A stretch of 64,000 nt of DNA from JBEVJK01 sp963791325 (GTDB lineage Bacteria > Pseudomonadota > Alphaproteobacteria > Rhizobiales > Rhizobiaceae). Position numbers and translations under genes: made by a program. Position 1 is the stretch's first letter. Every line of letters begins with the position of its first letter. The notes beneath the pieces were generated by a model. That model saw only the letters and a program-made list of their open reading frames with translations, did not search any database and had not been told where the DNA came from. The stretch spans positions 62,001-126,000 of the forward strand of contig CAWBRU010000021.1 in assembly GCA_963791325.1 (NCBI GenBank), in the 5' to 3' direction. This document shows positions 61,722 to 64,000 of this stretch, one piece after another.

Positions 61722-63533
61722 TCAGCGTCGGCCGAACAGCCGCTCGATGTCGGCCAGTTTGAGCTCGATATAGGTCGGCCGTCCGTGATTGCAGGTCGCC
61801 GAGCCGGGTGTCGCCTCCATCTGCCTCAGCAGCGCGTTCATCTCCTCCGGCCGCAACCGCCGCCCGGCGCGCACCGAACCGTGGCAGGCCATGGTGGCGG
61901 CGATGGCGTCGAGCCGCCCGGCCAGCCCATCGGCCGAGTCGGCATCGGCGATCTCGTCGGCCAGGTCGCGGACGAGCTGCTGCACGTCGACCTCGCCGAG
62001 CATGGCCGGGGTTTCCCGTACCACCACCGCGCCCGGACCGAAGCGCTCGAGCGCGAGGCCGAACCGGCCGAGCGCGTCGCCATGGGAAGCCAGCCGGTCG
62101 ACGTCGTCGGCCGGCAAGTCGACGACCTCGGGCAACAGCAGAAGCTGCGCTGCGGCCGGCCGGCTGTGCAATGCCTGCTTGAGCGCTTCGTAGACCAGTC
62201 GCTCATGCGCGGCATGCTGGTCGACGATGACCAGCGAATTGTCGGTCTGGGCGACGATGTAGTTGGCATGCACTTGGGCCCGCGCCGCGCCGAGTGGAAA
62301 GGCCTGCTCCGGTGGCTCGGAGGCGGAGTGGTGGTCGGCGCGCGCGTCGGCGCTCGGCAGGACGCCGGCGTCGAAGGCAGCCTGCTCCTCCTCGCCGAAG
62401 CCGGCAAGCGGCCGGCTGGGCGACGTGGCCGGGTCGAACGCGCGGGCGCCGCCTGGGGTGGCGGATCGAGGCGCATCCCACCTTCCTGCGCCCGGCCGGA
62501 ATGCGGCGGCAAGCGCCGCGCCCGCTTCGCTGGCGGGGCGGATGCCGGCCTCGGCAAGCGCCTCGCGGATGGCGCCGATGATCAGGCCGCGCACCAGCCC
62601 GGGGTCGCGAAAGCGTACATCGGCCTTGGCCGGATGGACATTGACGTCGACATCGGCCGGGTCGATCGTCAGATAGAGCACCGCCAGCGGATGGCGATCG
62701 CGGGGCAGCACATCGGCAAAAGCGCCGCGCAGGGCACCGGCAATCAGCCGGTCCCGCACCGGCCGGCCATTGACGTAGGCATATTGCTGCAGCGCATTGG
62801 CACGGCTGAGACCGGGCACCGACACCAGGCCGTGCAGGCTGACGCCGCCGCGCCCGCAGTCGATCGGCAGCGCATTGTCGCTGAAGGCGGTGCCCATGAC
62901 CTGGCCGATGCGCCTGAGTTCGGCCCCCCCGCCGGCTGCAGCCGGCACGTCCAAGGCGGTGCGGTCGCTGCCGGTCAAAATGAACTGCACGGCCGGAAAA
63001 GCGAGCGCCATCCGCCGGACGATGTCGGTGACCGCCGCGGCTTCGGCGCGTTCGCCCTTCATGAATTTCAGCCGTGCCGGCGTGGCATGAAAGAGATCGC
63101 GGACCTCGACCATCGTGCCGCGGTTGGCTGCGGCGGGCCGGCTCGCCCCGACCACCCCGCCATCGATCCGGATTTCGGAGCCGGTTTCGGCCTCGGCCGT
63201 GCGCGTCCGGATCGCCAGCCGCGCCACCGAGCCGATCGAGGGCAAGGCCTCGCCGCGGAATCCGAGCGAGCGGATCTGGTTGATGTCGTCGAGCAGCTTC
63301 GAGGTGCAGTGCCGGCCGACGGCGAGCTTCAGCTCCGCGGCCGCAATCCCGACCCCGTCGTCGGTGACCCGGATCAGCCCGAGGCCGCCGCCCGCCGTGG
63401 CGATCTCGATGCGGCTGGCGCCCGCGTCGAGCGCGTTCTCGACAAGCTCCTTGACGACGCTCGCCGGTCGCTCGATCACCTCGCCGGCTGCAATCTGATT
63501 GATGATGGTCTCGGAGAGCGGGCGGATCGGCAT
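61722..63533 (-). CDS. mutL: DNA mismatch repair protein MutL
   Basis: MutL links MutS mismatch recognition to strand removal. The 603 residues have the GHKL ATPase (VVKELVENALDAGASRIEI, VTDDGVGIAAAEL, RSLGFRGEALPSIGSVARL) and the C-terminal dimer domain with VIVDQHAAHERLVYEAL and ACHGSVRAGRRLRPEEMNAL. The DQHAAHERLVYE phrase gives the family, although the endonuclease metal motif may be functional here, unlike in E. coli. The middle linker is Ala/Pro-rich. ATG 63533 matches the family start. Confidence 0.95.
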   Translation of the reverse strand: MPIRPLSETIINQIAAGEVIERPASVVKELVENALDAGASRIEIATAGGGLGLIRVTDDGVGIAAAELKLAVGRHCTSKLLDDINQIRSLGFRGEALPSIGSVARLAIRTRTAEAETGSEIRIDGGVVGASRPAAANRGTMVEVRDLFHATPARLKFMKGERAEAAAVTDIVRRMALAFPAVQFILTGSDRTALDVPAAAGGGAELRRIGQVMGTAFSDNALPIDCGRGGVSLHGLVSVPGLSRANALQQYAYVNGRPVRDRLIAGALRGAFADVLPRDRHPLAVLYLTIDPADVDVNVHPAKADVRFRDPGLVRGLIIGAIREALAEAGIRPASEAGAALAAAFRPGAGRWDAPRSATPGGARAFDPATSPSRPLAGFGEEEQAAFDAGVLPSADARADHHSASEPPEQAFPLGAARAQVHANYIVAQTDNSLVIVDQHAAHERLVYEALKQALHSRPAAAQLLLLPEVVDLPADDVDRLASHGDALGRFGLALERFGPGAVVVRETPAMLGEVDVQQLVRDLADEIADADSADGLAGRLDAIAATMACHGSVRAGRRLRPEEMNALLRQMEATPGSATCNHGRPTYIELKLADIERLFGRR

Positions 63534-63686
63534 CGCCGCATCCTATAGAGATTCGAACCGGCGGCAAAAGCCGGGCGGCGCGCGGCTGTGGACGGCCGCC
63601 TAGGGCCGACCGCCGACCTTGGGGCTGAACCGCACAATGCCGCCGTGCTATAACCGTCGCGGAGCACCTGGGAGGACGGGATCGTC

Positions 63687-64000
63687 GTGCGGGCTGTGGC
63701 TTTCCTCATCGCTGTTCTGGCCGCGGTTCCCTGCCCGGCCTGGGCCGGCGCGCCGACCGAGGCGGTGCGGCCGTTCTACACCACGCCGGGGCTCGAATTT
63801 CAGCCGGCCGCACGCGACCGCTTCATCGATCCGGCGCGCAAGGTGCTTGACGCAGACGAGGCGATCCGCAAGTCGGGCGAGACGGATGGCTGCCTCGACC
63901 CGGCGCTGGCCTTCGATGACACCGACTACGACTATGCCGATGTCATGGCGAGCCTCAAATTCGTCGAGGCGGTCAAGGGTGATCAGGCTGTGGTTTCGGC
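63687..64000 (+). CDS. Secreted protein of unknown family, 5' part
   Basis: The window ends inside this gene. A GTG at 63687 after GGGAGGACGGG starts a signal peptide (VAFLIAVLAAVPCPAWAG), then a mature part AVRPFYTTPGLEFQP, RDRFIDPARKVLDADEAIRK and DPALAFDDTDYDYADVMAS. The phrase VRPFYTTPG resembles DUF3828-like lipoproteins, but too little is visible to be sure. It is divergent from mutL with 153 bp between the starts. Confidence 0.6.
   Translation, partial: MRAVAFLIAVLAAVPCPAWAGAPTEAVRPFYTTPGLEFQPAARDRFIDPARKVLDADEAIRKSGETDGCLDPALAFDDTDYDYADVMASLKFVEAVKGDQAVVS

Overview
The window reads as an ordinary chromosomal stretch of a high-GC alphaproteobacterium, most likely of the Hyphomicrobiales (Rhizobiales). 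The evidence is the gene repertoire: a phasin and an acetoacetyl-CoA synthetase (polyhydroxybutyrate metabolism), DUF1127, DUF1236, DUF2093, DUF4170 and DUF1194 proteins, and the block DUF4170 / DUF374 acyltransferase / waaA / lpxK / DUF2093 / mutL. Further support is a tRNA-His without an encoded G-1 and with A73, GGAAC-type general-stress promoters, a TTAA-N7-TTAA (CtrA-type) box, and short palindromic intergenic elements of the kind common in this order. I see no prophage, insertion sequence, CRISPR array or plasmid function.

Layout. 1-3.8 kb: end of an acetoacetyl-CoA synthetase, then a PAS-domain sensor kinase resembling the PdhS/PleC/DivJ group. Both carry several frameshifts, all inside the first 1.75 kb, which looks like sequence error. 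3.9-9.7 kb: phasin with a PhaR-like operator, tRNA-His, a secreted VWA (DUF1194) protein, xseA, a LysR regulator, DUF1127 and DUF937-like proteins. 9.7-13.8 kb: gshA, rsmE, a conserved unknown, a glutamine amidotransferase-like protein, and a small membrane protein behind a good EcfG-type promoter. 13.7-21.6 kb: two divergent 2-hydroxyacid oxidation clusters, lutABC (with a coupled metallophosphoesterase) and glcDEF. 21.7-27.8 kb: tag, hisS-hisZ-hisG and an acyl-CoA synthetase. 27.9-34.3 kb: two DoxX proteins, fumC, a MarR-GNAT fusion, a DUF1236 protein, an SDR, and a DeoR/DUF4406-like divergon with a long inverted repeat. 34.3-39.9 kb: groESL with CIRCE, then marR-emrA-emrB. 40-43.5 kb: a TIGR01459-type HAD protein, ribF, an HdeD-like protein and a MipA/OmpV porin. 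43.7-53.8 kb: ileS, a lipoprotein, tadA, an rRNA pseudouridine synthase, rsmD, two M16 peptidases and a patatin. 53.9-64 kb: a Kef-type exchanger, pmbA, an inositol-phosphatase-family enzyme, the lipid A block, mutL, and the start of a secreted protein.

The most unusual signal is the family of short palindromic elements (22346, 28336, 31458, 51418, 53757). Several abut genes so closely that the TAGAGC end of the element forms the neighbour's TAG stop codon. One supplies the last 20 residues of a MarR-GNAT protein. One has duplicated in tandem as an exact 60-bp unit and supplies the ribosome-binding site, start codon and first codons of an M16 peptidase, leaving three equivalent in-frame ATGs. 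No defence island or new pathway is visible.
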